From positions 1 to 44,176 of the forward strand of contig NZ_BMVG01000052.1 in assembly GCF_014650595.1 (NCBI RefSeq): a stretch of 44,176 bases of DNA, given 5' to 3'. Below, piece by piece: positions 16,393-25,335 of the stretch. The notes below the pieces were generated by a model. The model saw only the letters and a list, made by a program, of their open reading frames with translations. It was not told where the DNA came from and did not search any database. The number at the start of each line of letters is the position of its first letter. Positions within the stretch are counted from its first letter, which is position 1. The stretch is from Streptomyces alanosinicus. GTDB taxonomy: Bacteria > Actinomycetota > Actinomycetes > Streptomycetales > Streptomycetaceae. A program made the translations under genes and the position numbers.

Positions 16393-17364
16393 CTACATGC
16401 GTAGGAAGGGGGGTGTGTCCTGGGGGATGGTGGGGTGCTGGAGGAAGAAGCTGATCGCGACCAGCCAGAGGAGGAGGGTCATGTGGGTGAATCCGATGCC
16501 GCTCAGCAGGCGCATCCAGACTCGCCGGGTTCCTGCCATGTGCTGGGTGCCGGAGAACAACGGGACTTCGCGGCCCTGGGTTTGTGCGGTCACGATGAGC
16601 AGGGCGGTGGGCAGGACGAAGAGTACGGAGCAGAGGAGGGGTTCGGCCAGCGGCAGTTGGTACCAGTGCCCGCCGAACAATGAGTAGCGCGGTGAGGCTC
16701 CGACATAGGCAAAGGCTCCGACATGGATCAGCAGGGATTCCGCGATGGCGTCGAGGGCCATAACGGGAGGCAGCAGCGCCGCCGCGAGCCGGAGCCGGCC
16801 CCAGTGCGGGCGGAGAGCGGCCAGTTTGTGGGCGAGGCCAAGGGCGAGCCAAATCCACAGGATCAGCAGAGGAAAGAACAGCCCAGTCGCGAAGATCAGG
16901 GGCTGGGGCAGCCGTTCCGGGCCGCTCCAACCGGGCAGGTAGGGAGCCCAGCTGGTGACGTGCAGGGTGGCGTTGGTGTTGGCGAATCCCCAATGCCTGT
17001 AGTTCATCACGGGGTCCATCCAGTGGGCCGAGCCGTATCCGATGAACAAGGCGGCGTGGATGGTGACCTGGCCCTTTCTGCGCAGGTCGCGGATGATCCA
17101 CCAGGCGCACACGATCACGGCCAGTACCACCGCTACTTCGCCGGTGGTGAAAACGGCCTGCCGCGCCGGGGAGAGCCCGTACTCCGGTGGACGGGTGGGG
17201 GAGACATCACCGTCGGCGAGCCATCGGACGATCACCCATGTCTGGACGGCCAGGAATGCCGTGCCCGTGGTCGCCCAGGCCGCGGCGGGTGAGAGGCGGG
17301 TGCCCCGACGTGGGCGTGTGCGGGAGGCCGGGGCGTCGATCTGGTCCGTGCGGTGCGGATTCAT
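16393..17364 (-). CDS. AveC-like (spirocyclase-type) integral membrane protein 1
   Basis: 323 residues, basic N-terminus and about seven to eight membrane segments (for example AWATTGTAFLAVQTWVIVRW, GEVAVVLAVIVCAWWII, FATGLFFPLLILWIWLAL, LAEPLLCSVLFVLPTALLI, FTHMTLLLWLVAISFFL). The segment ESLLIHVGAFAYVG (Glu about residue 209, His about 214) and the GYGSAHWMDPVMNYRHWGF block recall AveC, which dehydrates and cyclises the avermectin spiroketal. The second membrane protein of this operon has the same E-x4-H...YVG motif. Its ATG overlaps the flavoprotein stop (ATGA), so the two are coupled. Likely works on the PKS product at the membrane. Family assignment is by eye. Confidence 0.65.
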   Translation of the reverse strand: MNPHRTDQIDAPASRTRPRRGTRLSPAAAWATTGTAFLAVQTWVIVRWLADGDVSPTRPPEYGLSPARQAVFTTGEVAVVLAVIVCAWWIIRDLRRKGQVTIHAALFIGYGSAHWMDPVMNYRHWGFANTNATLHVTSWAPYLPGWSGPERLPQPLIFATGLFFPLLILWIWLALGLAHKLAALRPHWGRLRLAAALLPPVMALDAIAESLLIHVGAFAYVGASPRYSLFGGHWYQLPLAEPLLCSVLFVLPTALLIVTAQTQGREVPLFSGTQHMAGTRRVWMRLLSGIGFTHMTLLLWLVAISFFLQHPTIPQDTPPFLRM

Positions 17365-18779
17365 CGCGTTGCCTCCACGCTGGGCGTGGTCGGTGCCGGA
17401 TGGGGAATGGTCCGGTCGCCCCGCAGCAGGGTGCGCGCGATGCGGACCGTCGCCCGGGGTGCAAGCAGCGGGCTGACCGGAGCCAGCATGTGGGTGACCT
17501 TGATGAAGCGGTGGAACATGTCGCTGTCGCCGGGGATGGACTGCTGCCAGGCGTCCATCAGGCGGTTAGCGACCCTGGTGAAGAGCGTGGCTGGCCCCTC
17601 CTGCCATCCTCGGTCCACGGCCGTGGACAGCAGCCAGGGCCAGCGCAGGAGGCGCGCCTGACGTGTGCGGTGATCACGTAAAGCCGCGGTGATATCGCGG
17701 TGGCCACGCTGGGCGAGCATGTCGCGCAGCAGCAAGGCTTCCTGGCCGGCGACGGTGATGCCCTGCCCGTAGATGGGGTTGAAGACGCAGTTGGCGTCGC
17801 CGACGACGATCAGGCCGTGGGGCCATCGCCGTATCCGGTGATACGCGTACCACCGGTTGGTGGTGGCGCGGTAGCAGTGGATCGGTGAGAGGGGTGGGAG
17901 CGTCCTGAGCACCTCGGCGAATCCGATGCGCAGCGAGTCCGCGAACGCCAGGAACTCCTTCTCGTTTCCGGGCGGATAGTCGCCGCCGACCCCTTGCAGG
18001 GTGAACAGGAGCTGCCGACCCTCGATCTGCAGGCCGACGCAGCCGCGTGTCACGGCGGGAAATCGGGTGAATTCAACCAGGATGTTCCAGTCGAACGAGA
18101 CGCCTTTGGGGATGGCATAGAGACGGGTGGCGTACCCGAGGCGGGGATCCACCGTGGAGACGGGCGGCCGCGGTATGCCGTGCAACGCGAGCCAGTCCGC
18201 CAGATGCGAGGTGCGGCCACTGGCGTCCACGACCAGATCGGCGTGCAGGGTTTCGGGGGCTGAGGCGTCCTTGGGGCGCTCGCGCGGCACGACCGAAACC
18301 CCGGTCACCGTGTATGTGGCACGATCGAACTCCAGTCCAGTGACTCGGCATCCCGCCCGGTAATGGACGGCGGGCAGGCGTCGCACTCGGTCACGCAGGG
18401 CGGCTTCGAGACGGGGCCGACTGATCGAGCGGCAGATGACCCCTGTTCTGACCGGCGGTGAGAACCCGGAGGCGAAGAGCATCCTGGAGCGCAGACCGAA
18501 GTCGAAGACGGGTACGTCGAGTCCGTCGAAGTCCGACTCGATTCCAGGGAACAGCTCGCTGACGATCCGCTGGCTGCGGGCCAGCAGCACATGGGGATGA
18601 CGTGCCTGCGGCACCCCACTGCGATACGTCCGGGAGCCGGCCTCCGGGTCGCGTTCGACGATGGTGACCCGGGTGAAGAAGTCCGTCAGGACCCGCGCCG
18701 TCAGCAGTCCAGAGATTCCGCCGCCGATGACAACCGCATGCCCGGATGGAGCGGGGGCTGTGCTCCTCCTCGCCTTCAT
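17361..18779 (-). CDS. FAD-dependent monooxygenase (polyether-epoxidase-like, MonCI/LasC type)
   Basis: 472 residues from ATG 18779; the frame is open further upstream but that part overlaps the preceding gene. GHAVVIGGGISGLLTARVL is the FAD-binding Rossmann motif, ERDPE the ribose-binding acidic end, GVPQARHPHVLLARSQRIVSEL the block shared with polyether epoxidases and related hydroxylases, LVVDASGR the DG-like motif, and VVGDANCVFNPIYGQGITVAGQEALLL the second FAD motif. MonCI and LasC epoxidise polyene chains before ether-ring closure. Start and stop overlap both neighbours by ATGA, so it is translated together with the two AveC-like proteins, which supports an epoxidation-then-cyclisation role. 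Confidence 0.75.
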   Translation of the reverse strand: MKARRSTAPAPSGHAVVIGGGISGLLTARVLTDFFTRVTIVERDPEAGSRTYRSGVPQARHPHVLLARSQRIVSELFPGIESDFDGLDVPVFDFGLRSRMLFASGFSPPVRTGVICRSISRPRLEAALRDRVRRLPAVHYRAGCRVTGLEFDRATYTVTGVSVVPRERPKDASAPETLHADLVVDASGRTSHLADWLALHGIPRPPVSTVDPRLGYATRLYAIPKGVSFDWNILVEFTRFPAVTRGCVGLQIEGRQLLFTLQGVGGDYPPGNEKEFLAFADSLRIGFAEVLRTLPPLSPIHCYRATTNRWYAYHRIRRWPHGLIVVGDANCVFNPIYGQGITVAGQEALLLRDMLAQRGHRDITAALRDHRTRQARLLRWPWLLSTAVDRGWQEGPATLFTRVANRLMDAWQQSIPGDSDMFHRFIKVTHMLAPVSPLLAPRATVRIARTLLRGDRTIPHPAPTTPSVEATR

Positions 18780-19573
18780 CGCCGGGCACCATGGGACACG
18801 GCGGCCTGCTCCGGCGCGGGCGCGCCCGACGGGCTCGCGGAGAACCGGCCGACCGCGTGCAGGGTGAGGACGATGGCGACGACGTTGGCCACGGCGATCG
18901 CCGACACACCCGCCGACCCCAGGGGAGAGTGCACAGCCTGGACGGTAGGCCAGGCCAGTACGACCGCGAAACCCATGTTGCCGCTCGCGATGATCGGAAG
19001 AAGCAGGAGCCTGTGCACGCTCTTCAGATGCTCGCCCAAGACGCACAAGAGCATGCCCGCCAGGACGGGGCACGCGATCCAGACGACCGGCCAGAACAGA
19101 GGCAGTCGGAACATGCGCAGCGGCTGGTTCTCCCCCACGTACGAGCAAAGCTCCATCGCATGGATCAGGACGTACTCGAAGGCGATCTCGAAGGTCAAAA
19201 GGAATGCCATGACCAGCCAGAACTTCTTCCTGGGCCACCGCTCGGATATCGATTGGTGGCCCAGGTAGGCGAGGTAGGCGAAGTACGAGGTGTAGAGCGC
19301 CAGCGTCCAGGCCGGCGTGGGATACCCGAACGCTTGGTACAGCACCGGATGTTCCTCGGCGGGCACCATCCGCAGGCCGGTGAGGAAACGGGCGCCGGAG
19401 TCCGCGAAGACGGACATCAGGGCGATGGGAATGAGCAGTGCGAGCGCGGGCTTTTCCCGCCGGTACTCCCGGATCGCGAGGAGCACCAGCGGCGTCGTCA
19501 AGGCGATGCCCGCCGGAAGGAACACGTCATTTCCGTACTGCAGCGCGAGGTGGCTGCTCACTGTGTTGCTCAT
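18776..19573 (-). CDS. AveC-like (spirocyclase-type) integral membrane protein 2
   Basis: 265 residues with about seven membrane segments (VFLPAGIALTTPLVLLAI, PALALLIPIALMSVFADSG, FWLVMAFLLTFEIAFEYVLIH, FWPVVWIACPVLAGMLLCVL, MGFAVVLAWPTVQAV, VSAIAVANVVAIVLTLHAV). FEYVLIHAMELCSYVG (Glu about 133, His about 138) matches the same region in the first membrane protein, so the two are probably distant paralogues. Shorter than AveC (about 340). It starts 150 bp after the PKS and ends with an ATGA overlap into the flavoprotein gene. Confidence 0.6.
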   Translation of the reverse strand: MSNTVSSHLALQYGNDVFLPAGIALTTPLVLLAIREYRREKPALALLIPIALMSVFADSGARFLTGLRMVPAEEHPVLYQAFGYPTPAWTLALYTSYFAYLAYLGHQSISERWPRKKFWLVMAFLLTFEIAFEYVLIHAMELCSYVGENQPLRMFRLPLFWPVVWIACPVLAGMLLCVLGEHLKSVHRLLLLPIIASGNMGFAVVLAWPTVQAVHSPLGSAGVSAIAVANVVAIVLTLHAVGRFSASPSGAPAPEQAAVSHGARR

Positions 19574-19722
19574 CGTGCCCGCCTATTGTCGACTTCGGTG
19601 ACTGCTCTGGCAGTTCGGGGCTGAGGGGTGGGGCGGGGTGGCCGGTGGAGGGTTCGGCACGCGTCGGCGGTGTCGGTCCCCGGAGCAGCATCGACGGTGC
19701 CGGCTGGGCTCCGTGCCCGTGG

Positions 19723-22700
19723 TTATGGCGTGGGGAGGGCTGCGTCGGGTTCACCGTCGGGTGCGGCCCCGGACCGGTACCCCATACGGTGCATGATCCA
19801 TTCGGCGAGGCCGGCGGCGGTGGGCTTGAGCCAGAGGATGCCGCCGTCGATGCCGATCCGGAGTGTGTTCTGGAGCTGCTGCTTGAGCCGTACCGCACTC
19901 AGGGAATCCACGCCGAGTGCCACCAGGGAGGTGCGAGCGGTGATGCGTGTGCTGGTGCCGCCGAGGATCTCCCGTACGTGGCCGATGATGTGGTCCTCCA
20001 GGATCAGCTGCCGCTGTGCGTCGTGCTCGGCCTCCCGAAGTTCCCTCAGTACGGCTGACTCGTCCGGCCCAGGGGTGCGGTCGCCGAGCTGTTCGGCGAA
20101 GAGCGCGGAGGCGGCTGCGCCGGGGTAGGAGGCCAGCCACTGGGGCAGGTCGATCGGAGAGTAGGCGATGACGCCGTGCCCGGCGGTCAGGATGCGTTCC
20201 AGGGCGTCGATGCCCTCCTGAGGAGAGATCATCATGACGCCGCGGTCCGCCATGTGCTGCCCGCTGCCCACCTCGCTCCAGGCGCCCCACTGGATGGATG
20301 TGGCGGGCAGTCCGCGCGCGAGGCGCCAGGCAGCGAGGCCGTCCAGCCAGGCGTTGGCTGCGGCGTGGGCGCACTGGCCAGGGGAGCCGAGCAGCGAGGC
20401 GACCGAGGAGTACATGACCCAGTGGTCCAGCTCGTGCCCCAGCGTCGCCGCGTGCAGGGCCCGGGCCCCGTCGACTTTGCCGCGCCAGGTACGCCGGAGC
20501 CTGGCCCGGTCGACGGTGACGAGGGTGGCGTCGGAGAGGACCCCGGCGCAGTGGAACACCCCGCGCAGCGCCGCGCCGGTGCCAGTGGCCTGGGCCACGG
20601 CGCGGTCGGCGATGCCGAGGGCCGCGATGTCCCCCTGGACCACGGCGACGGACGTTCCCCCCGCGCGCAGGCGGGACAGGACCGCCCGGGCCTGCGGGGA
20701 AGGAGCCGAGCGTGTGACGAGGACCAGGTGGCCCGCGCCGCGGGCGGCGAGCCATTCGGCGGTGAGCAGACCGAGGCCGCCCAGGCCACCGCTGATGAGG
20801 TATGCGCCGCCGGACCGGACCGGGGTCAGGGTGGTCCGCTGCTCCCCGGGCTCCTGCGGGGCGCCGGTGCGCAGGCGGAGGGTGAACAGGTCCTTTCCGC
20901 GGCAGGCGTACTCGCCGGGCGGGCCGCCGGCCAGGAGTGTCACCGCCAGTGCGGCGGGATCGGCGTCCTCGTCGAACTCGGTGAGGCTGACCGCTAGTTC
21001 GGGGACTTCGTACGCGGCGGTTCGCACGACTCCGCGGACCGCCGCTACGGAGAGTTCCGCATCCCCACCAGCAGCGGCTATCCGGAGTTTGGGAGGCCGA
21101 GGCAGTCCGGCCAGGGTTTGGATGGCAGCGATCGTTCGTGCCACCCGTTCCTCCTCCGTACCGGCAGCTGCCGTGTCCGGTTCGGGTCCCCCCTGCTCCC
21201 TGTCGGCGCCGACGGGATCTGCAACGGAGCCCGCATGCTGCCCGCCGGAGAGCGCCGGGGAGGACGCGTCGGCGCCGACGACCAGGACCACGCCGTCCCA
21301 GGCGGCCGTGGCGAGCTCAGCCAGCACCGGGGCGAGGTCCTCGCCAAGCGGGACGGTCAGGTTCCGGCACTCAGCCGTGGCGTCCGCCAGTGCAGCGCGG
21401 ACCTTTCGGGCGGCCGGTCCGTCGTCCTCGGTGACGGCAAGCCAGCGGCCGGCCGGCGCGGTGGGGCACAGCGGCGCGGAGGGAGTCCAGGCGAGATGGG
21501 ACAGGCGTGAGGTGTACCGCTGCTCGGGGGGCGTGATGTTGACCAGGCGCAGGTCCTCCATCTCGGCCACCACCTCACCGTCCGCCAGCATGAGCACCGC
21601 GCTGGCCCGTGCGCTCCACGCGTCGGCCTCCAGGAGCCGGACGGCCGCGCGGCGCGCATGGCCGGTCGGCCCGTACACGCGTACCGCGTCGAACCCGGCG
21701 ACCACGACGGGCCCGGGCGCGGTGGGATACCGGTTGACCCAGATGGCGACGGCGCTCTGCACGACCTCGTCGAGGAGGGCAGGGTGCAGCCGCATCATCC
21801 ACGAGGAGACCCGGCCCTCGTTGGGGATGCGCAGCCTCACCAGTGCCTCATCCCTCTTGGGCGGCAGCTGGATGCGCTCCAGTCCGGCGAAGGCGGGGCC
21901 GTGAGTGACGTCATGGCGCTCCCGGAACCGGGCGTACAGGTCGGCGGGGGCGACATCGGTCCACTCGCTGCCTGCCTCGCAGACGGTTTCCGGGCGCCGG
22001 GCAGGGGCGGCGGTCAACGGCAGGACGGTGGCCCGGGCATGGACGACCAAGGCTTCCGGCGGGTCGTCCGGGGTGCGCGAGAGAACCACCACCCGGCCCC
22101 CGTCGCCATCGCGCTCTAGCCGCACGCTGACCATCGGCTCGGGCTCCAGCACCAATGGCGCCTCCAGCACGAGGTCCTCGACCGCCACGGTGTCCGTGCC
22201 GAAGGCGGCGGCCGCTGCGGCGAGGGCCATCTCGCACACGCCGGCACCTGCCATCACCGGGACTCCCGCCACGCGGTGGTCTGCGAGCCAGGGCACACGG
22301 CCGGTGCCGATCGGCGTCTGCCACAGATGGCGGCCGGGCTGATCCGGGTCGTGGACATGGGCGCCGAGCAGACTGTGCTGATCAGCCCCTACCAGACCGG
22401 GAGCGACCAGCCGGTACGGCGGGTCCTTGCGGTAGTGGGCCCGATGCCAGGACGCGGTCGGCGCGTCGACGAGTTCACCCGCGCCGTACCGGCTTGCCCA
22501 GTCCACCGGCCATCCGGCGCAGTGAACTGATGCGAGGTGGGTGAGGAAGGACTCCTGGCCCGGGGCATCGCGGCGCAGGCTGCCGACTGCGCAGACGTCG
22601 CGTATCGAGGCGCTTGCGGCGACGGCGCCGATCGCCCGTACCGCGACCGGGTGGGGGGAGCACTCGACGAACAGGCGGTGCCCGTCGGCAAGCGCGGCGG

Positions 22701-25098
22701 AACAGGCGGCGGAGAAGCGGACGGTCCCGCGCTGGTTGTCCACCCAGTAGCGGGCGTCCAGCGGCCCCTGGTCGCGTGGGTCATCGGTGACCGTGGAGTA
22801 GTAGCGGATCCGGGGGGTGCTCGGGGAGATGCCGTCGAGCGCGGCGTGCAGCCGATCCAGGATGGGATCCATCTGGGCCGAGTGCGAGGCCACGTCGACG
22901 TCGACCATGCGGGCCACCGCGCCCCGTTCCTGCCAGTCGGCGACGAGAGCTGCGACCTGGGCGGCGTCGCCGGAGACCACGGTTGCTTCCGGAGAGGTGA
23001 GCACGGCGATCGACACTTCGGTGGCCGAGGCGGCCGCCAGGTCGCGGGCCACCTCGTCCGCCCCCAGAAGCACGGAGGCCATCGCACCGCCCGCCGTCTC
23101 GGCAAGCAGCCCCGCCCGGCGGGTGATCACCGCTACGCCGTCCTGAAGGGTCAGCGCCCCGGCGACCACGGCGGCGGCCACTTCGCCCAGGGACTGACCG
23201 ATCACCGCGGCGGGCTCGATGCCCCAGGACCTCCACAGCTGTGCCAGCGCCACCTGGAGCGCGAACAGGGCGGGCTGGATGCGGTCGACGCCGGTCAGCG
23301 GCACGGTCCCCCGCAACAACTCGGTGACGCTGAACCCGCCCTCGCGCAACATGAGCGGCTCGATCCGCGCGACGCACTGGGCGAACACCGGCTCCGTCTC
23401 CAGCAGACTGCGCCCCATGCCCTCCCACTGCGAGCCCTGACCGGTGAAGACCAGCACCGGACCGGGGCTCTGCGCCAGCACCACGTGCCCGGAAGCAACC
23501 GCCTCGGTCTCCTCCTCCGCTGCGAGCAGCCGCAGCCGCTCAAGGAGCGCGGGCCGCGAGCTCGCCACGACACCGACGCGTTCGCCCGCCGGAGTCCGCC
23601 GCAGGGCGAGGGTGTGCGCCAGATCGGGCAGTGTGGCTGCGGCGCCGTCACCAGTCAGCCAGTCGGCGAGCCGTCCTGCTGCAACAGGCAGAGCCTGCGC
23701 CGAGTTCGTGGACAACAAGAACACCCGCGCCGTGCCGTCATGGTCCACCGCCGCCTCGGCCGGCGTCCGTGCATGCGCCGTGCGCCGTGCGGGCCGCGTG
23801 GGCGGCGCCTGCTCCAGGACCATGTGCGCGTTGGTCCCGGAGATCCCGTACGAGCAGACCGCCGCGGTGCGCCGCTCTCCTGGTACGGGCCACTCCTGGA
23901 CTGCATTGACCGGCACGAACAGCCGGGATCCGTTATCGAGCGGGATGGAGGGATGCCACGTTCGGAAGTTGCGGTTGGGCGGGATCAGGCCGTGCTGCAG
24001 GCACTCCACCGCCTTGATCAGTCCGGCCAGCCCCGAGGCGGGCTCGCAGTGCCCGATGTGTGTCTTGACCGACCCCAGAGCACACCGGCCCCTGCCGTTG
24101 CCGTAGACCGCGTTGATCGAGGTGTACTCGATGGGATCGCCGACGTACGTGCCCGGGCCGTGCGCTTCCACCAGGCCCACCCCGGCCGGATCGACACCTG
24201 AGCGGGCCACTGCTGCCCGGAAGACGTCCTGCTGCACCAGGGTGGACGGAGCCGTCATCCGTTCCGACTGCCCGTCCGCGTTGACCGCAGAGCCGCGGAT
24301 CACCGCCAGCACCCGGTCCCCGTCGCGCACCGCGTCCTCCAGGCGCTTGAGCAGCACCACCCCCGCGCCCTCGCCGCGTACATAGCCATCGGCCCGCCCG
24401 TCGAAGGCGAAGCACTGCCCCTTGCGGGACAGCAGCCACTCGGCCTCATAGTGCAGCCATTCCGGCGACGGCATCAGCAGCGCGGCGCCGGCCAGCGCCG
24501 CGTCGCAGTCCCCAGCGGCCAGCGCGGTGCAGGCCACATGCACCGAGACCAGACCGGAGGAGCACATCGTCTCCACCACCATGACCGGGCCGCGCAGGTC
24601 CATCGCGAACGCCACTCGCCCGGCAGCGTTGGCCGGGAAATTCCCGAACGCATAGACCACATCGGGGTAGTCCTCCACCGGCCGGGCGTCGCGCAGCAGA
24701 TTGTCCGCCGCGTACATGCCCAGGTACACGCCGGTGCGGCTGCCACGCAGCCGGTCGACGGGCACCCCAGCGTGCTCCACCGCCTCCCAGGCCACTTCGA
24801 GCAACAACCGGTGCTGCGGATCGACCGTCGCAGCCTCCAGCATCGCCACCGACAGTGCCTCGGGCTCCCAGGCCCAGATGTCCCCGTCGATGAAGCAGCC
24901 CCGGTCGTAACGCTCTGCGTCATCCGGGTGCTGAAAAGCCTTCAGCCGCCGCGCGTTCCATCGGTCGGCGGGCACCGGGCCCACCGTATCCCGCACATCC
25001 ACCAGCAGATTCCACAGCCCTGCCGGGGAACTGACCCCGCCGGGGAACCGACACCCCATACCGATGACCGCCACCGAACCACTCGCGCAACCCGGCAT
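19723..25098 (-). CDS. Single-module type I polyketide synthase, KS-AT-DH-KR-ACP
   Basis: 1791 residues from ATG 25098 (GGAG six bases upstream; GTG 25101 also possible). KS: Cys179 in VETMCSSGL, His313 in EAHGPGTYVGDP, His350 in THIGHCEP. AT: Ser636 in GQSLGE and VASH at 736-739, closer to methylmalonyl (YASH) than malonyl (HAFH) types. DH: His941 in DHRVAGVPVM, Asp1110/Gln1114 in LLDEVVQ; the Pro of HxxxGxxxxP is missing. KR: GGLGGLG near 1435, but His1578 replaces the catalytic Tyr (HAAAN instead of YxxxN). ACP: Ser1732 in GVDSLSAV. No ER, no thioesterase, no docking domains seen. The size fits iterative bacterial type I PKSs (about 1750). Release and number of cycles are unknown; Rieske, epoxidase and AveC-like partners suggest a tailored, cyclised chain. 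Confidence 0.93.
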   Translation of the reverse strand: MPGCASGSVAVIGMGCRFPGGVSSPAGLWNLLVDVRDTVGPVPADRWNARRLKAFQHPDDAERYDRGCFIDGDIWAWEPEALSVAMLEAATVDPQHRLLLEVAWEAVEHAGVPVDRLRGSRTGVYLGMYAADNLLRDARPVEDYPDVVYAFGNFPANAAGRVAFAMDLRGPVMVVETMCSSGLVSVHVACTALAAGDCDAALAGAALLMPSPEWLHYEAEWLLSRKGQCFAFDGRADGYVRGEGAGVVLLKRLEDAVRDGDRVLAVIRGSAVNADGQSERMTAPSTLVQQDVFRAAVARSGVDPAGVGLVEAHGPGTYVGDPIEYTSINAVYGNGRGRCALGSVKTHIGHCEPASGLAGLIKAVECLQHGLIPPNRNFRTWHPSIPLDNGSRLFVPVNAVQEWPVPGERRTAAVCSYGISGTNAHMVLEQAPPTRPARRTAHARTPAEAAVDHDGTARVFLLSTNSAQALPVAAGRLADWLTGDGAAATLPDLAHTLALRRTPAGERVGVVASSRPALLERLRLLAAEEETEAVASGHVVLAQSPGPVLVFTGQGSQWEGMGRSLLETEPVFAQCVARIEPLMLREGGFSVTELLRGTVPLTGVDRIQPALFALQVALAQLWRSWGIEPAAVIGQSLGEVAAAVVAGALTLQDGVAVITRRAGLLAETAGGAMASVLLGADEVARDLAAASATEVSIAVLTSPEATVVSGDAAQVAALVADWQERGAVARMVDVDVASHSAQMDPILDRLHAALDGISPSTPRIRYYSTVTDDPRDQGPLDARYWVDNQRGTVRFSAACSAALADGHRLFVECSPHPVAVRAIGAVAASASIRDVCAVGSLRRDAPGQESFLTHLASVHCAGWPVDWASRYGAGELVDAPTASWHRAHYRKDPPYRLVAPGLVGADQHSLLGAHVHDPDQPGRHLWQTPIGTGRVPWLADHRVAGVPVMAGAGVCEMALAAAAAAFGTDTVAVEDLVLEAPLVLEPEPMVSVRLERDGDGGRVVVLSRTPDDPPEALVVHARATVLPLTAAPARRPETVCEAGSEWTDVAPADLYARFRERHDVTHGPAFAGLERIQLPPKRDEALVRLRIPNEGRVSSWMMRLHPALLDEVVQSAVAIWVNRYPTAPGPVVVAGFDAVRVYGPTGHARRAAVRLLEADAWSARASAVLMLADGEVVAEMEDLRLVNITPPEQRYTSRLSHLAWTPSAPLCPTAPAGRWLAVTEDDGPAARKVRAALADATAECRNLTVPLGEDLAPVLAELATAAWDGVVLVVGADASSPALSGGQHAGSVADPVGADREQGGPEPDTAAAGTEEERVARTIAAIQTLAGLPRPPKLRIAAAGGDAELSVAAVRGVVRTAAYEVPELAVSLTEFDEDADPAALAVTLLAGGPPGEYACRGKDLFTLRLRTGAPQEPGEQRTTLTPVRSGGAYLISGGLGGLGLLTAEWLAARGAGHLVLVTRSAPSPQARAVLSRLRAGGTSVAVVQGDIAALGIADRAVAQATGTGAALRGVFHCAGVLSDATLVTVDRARLRRTWRGKVDGARALHAATLGHELDHWVMYSSVASLLGSPGQCAHAAANAWLDGLAAWRLARGLPATSIQWGAWSEVGSGQHMADRGVMMISPQEGIDALERILTAGHGVIAYSPIDLPQWLASYPGAAASALFAEQLGDRTPGPDESAVLRELREAEHDAQRQLILEDHIIGHVREILGGTSTRITARTSLVALGVDSLSAVRLKQQLQNTLRIGIDGGILWLKPTAAGLAEWIMHRMGYRSGAAPDGEPDAALPTP

Positions 25099-25107
25099 CA
25101 CACACTC

Positions 25108-25335
25108 CTAATCCGCGACCGCTGTGCTGTAGGCAAACCGGAAGACCAGCACTCGCCACCCCGCCACCAACTCCGTGGCACCGATGGGCTCGAAACGCTC
25201 GTGGCGCCCGTAATAGGCCGCCGCCAGCCGCGACGCGTCAGCGGGCGCCCCTGCAGCTGGTAGAGACGTGGAAAATCTGTCGGGCCACCGTGCAGCACCA
25301 CCAGCCCCCGAACCCGCCGCCACCTCAGCTGCCAT
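25108..25335 (-). CDS. Small protein between Rieske oxygenase and PKS genes
   Basis: 75 residues if the ATG at 25335 is used; it overlaps the Rieske stop by 11 nt and ends 10 bp before the PKS start, as expected for a coupled operon gene. The frame also extends upstream to 25452, but that part is antiphase to the Rieske gene. N-terminus Ala/Gly-rich; C-terminal half is mixed (RLAAAYYGRHERFEPIGATE, then LVAGWRVLVFRFAY). No recognised family. It could be a small partner of the PKS, or part of a gene whose start was lost. Confidence 0.5.
   Translation of the reverse strand: MAAEVAAGSGAGGAARWPDRFSTSLPAAGAPADASRLAAAYYGRHERFEPIGATELVAGWRVLVFRFAYSTAVAD

Noticed and set aside
18780..19238. N-terminal extension of the FAD monooxygenase frame
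   Set aside because: It overlaps the AveC-like gene 2 in another frame; the ATG at 18779 with ATGA overlap and the Rossmann motif at residue 15 give the natural start.
22537..24201. 554-codon open frame on the plus strand
   Set aside because: Antisense of the KS and AT domains of the PKS.
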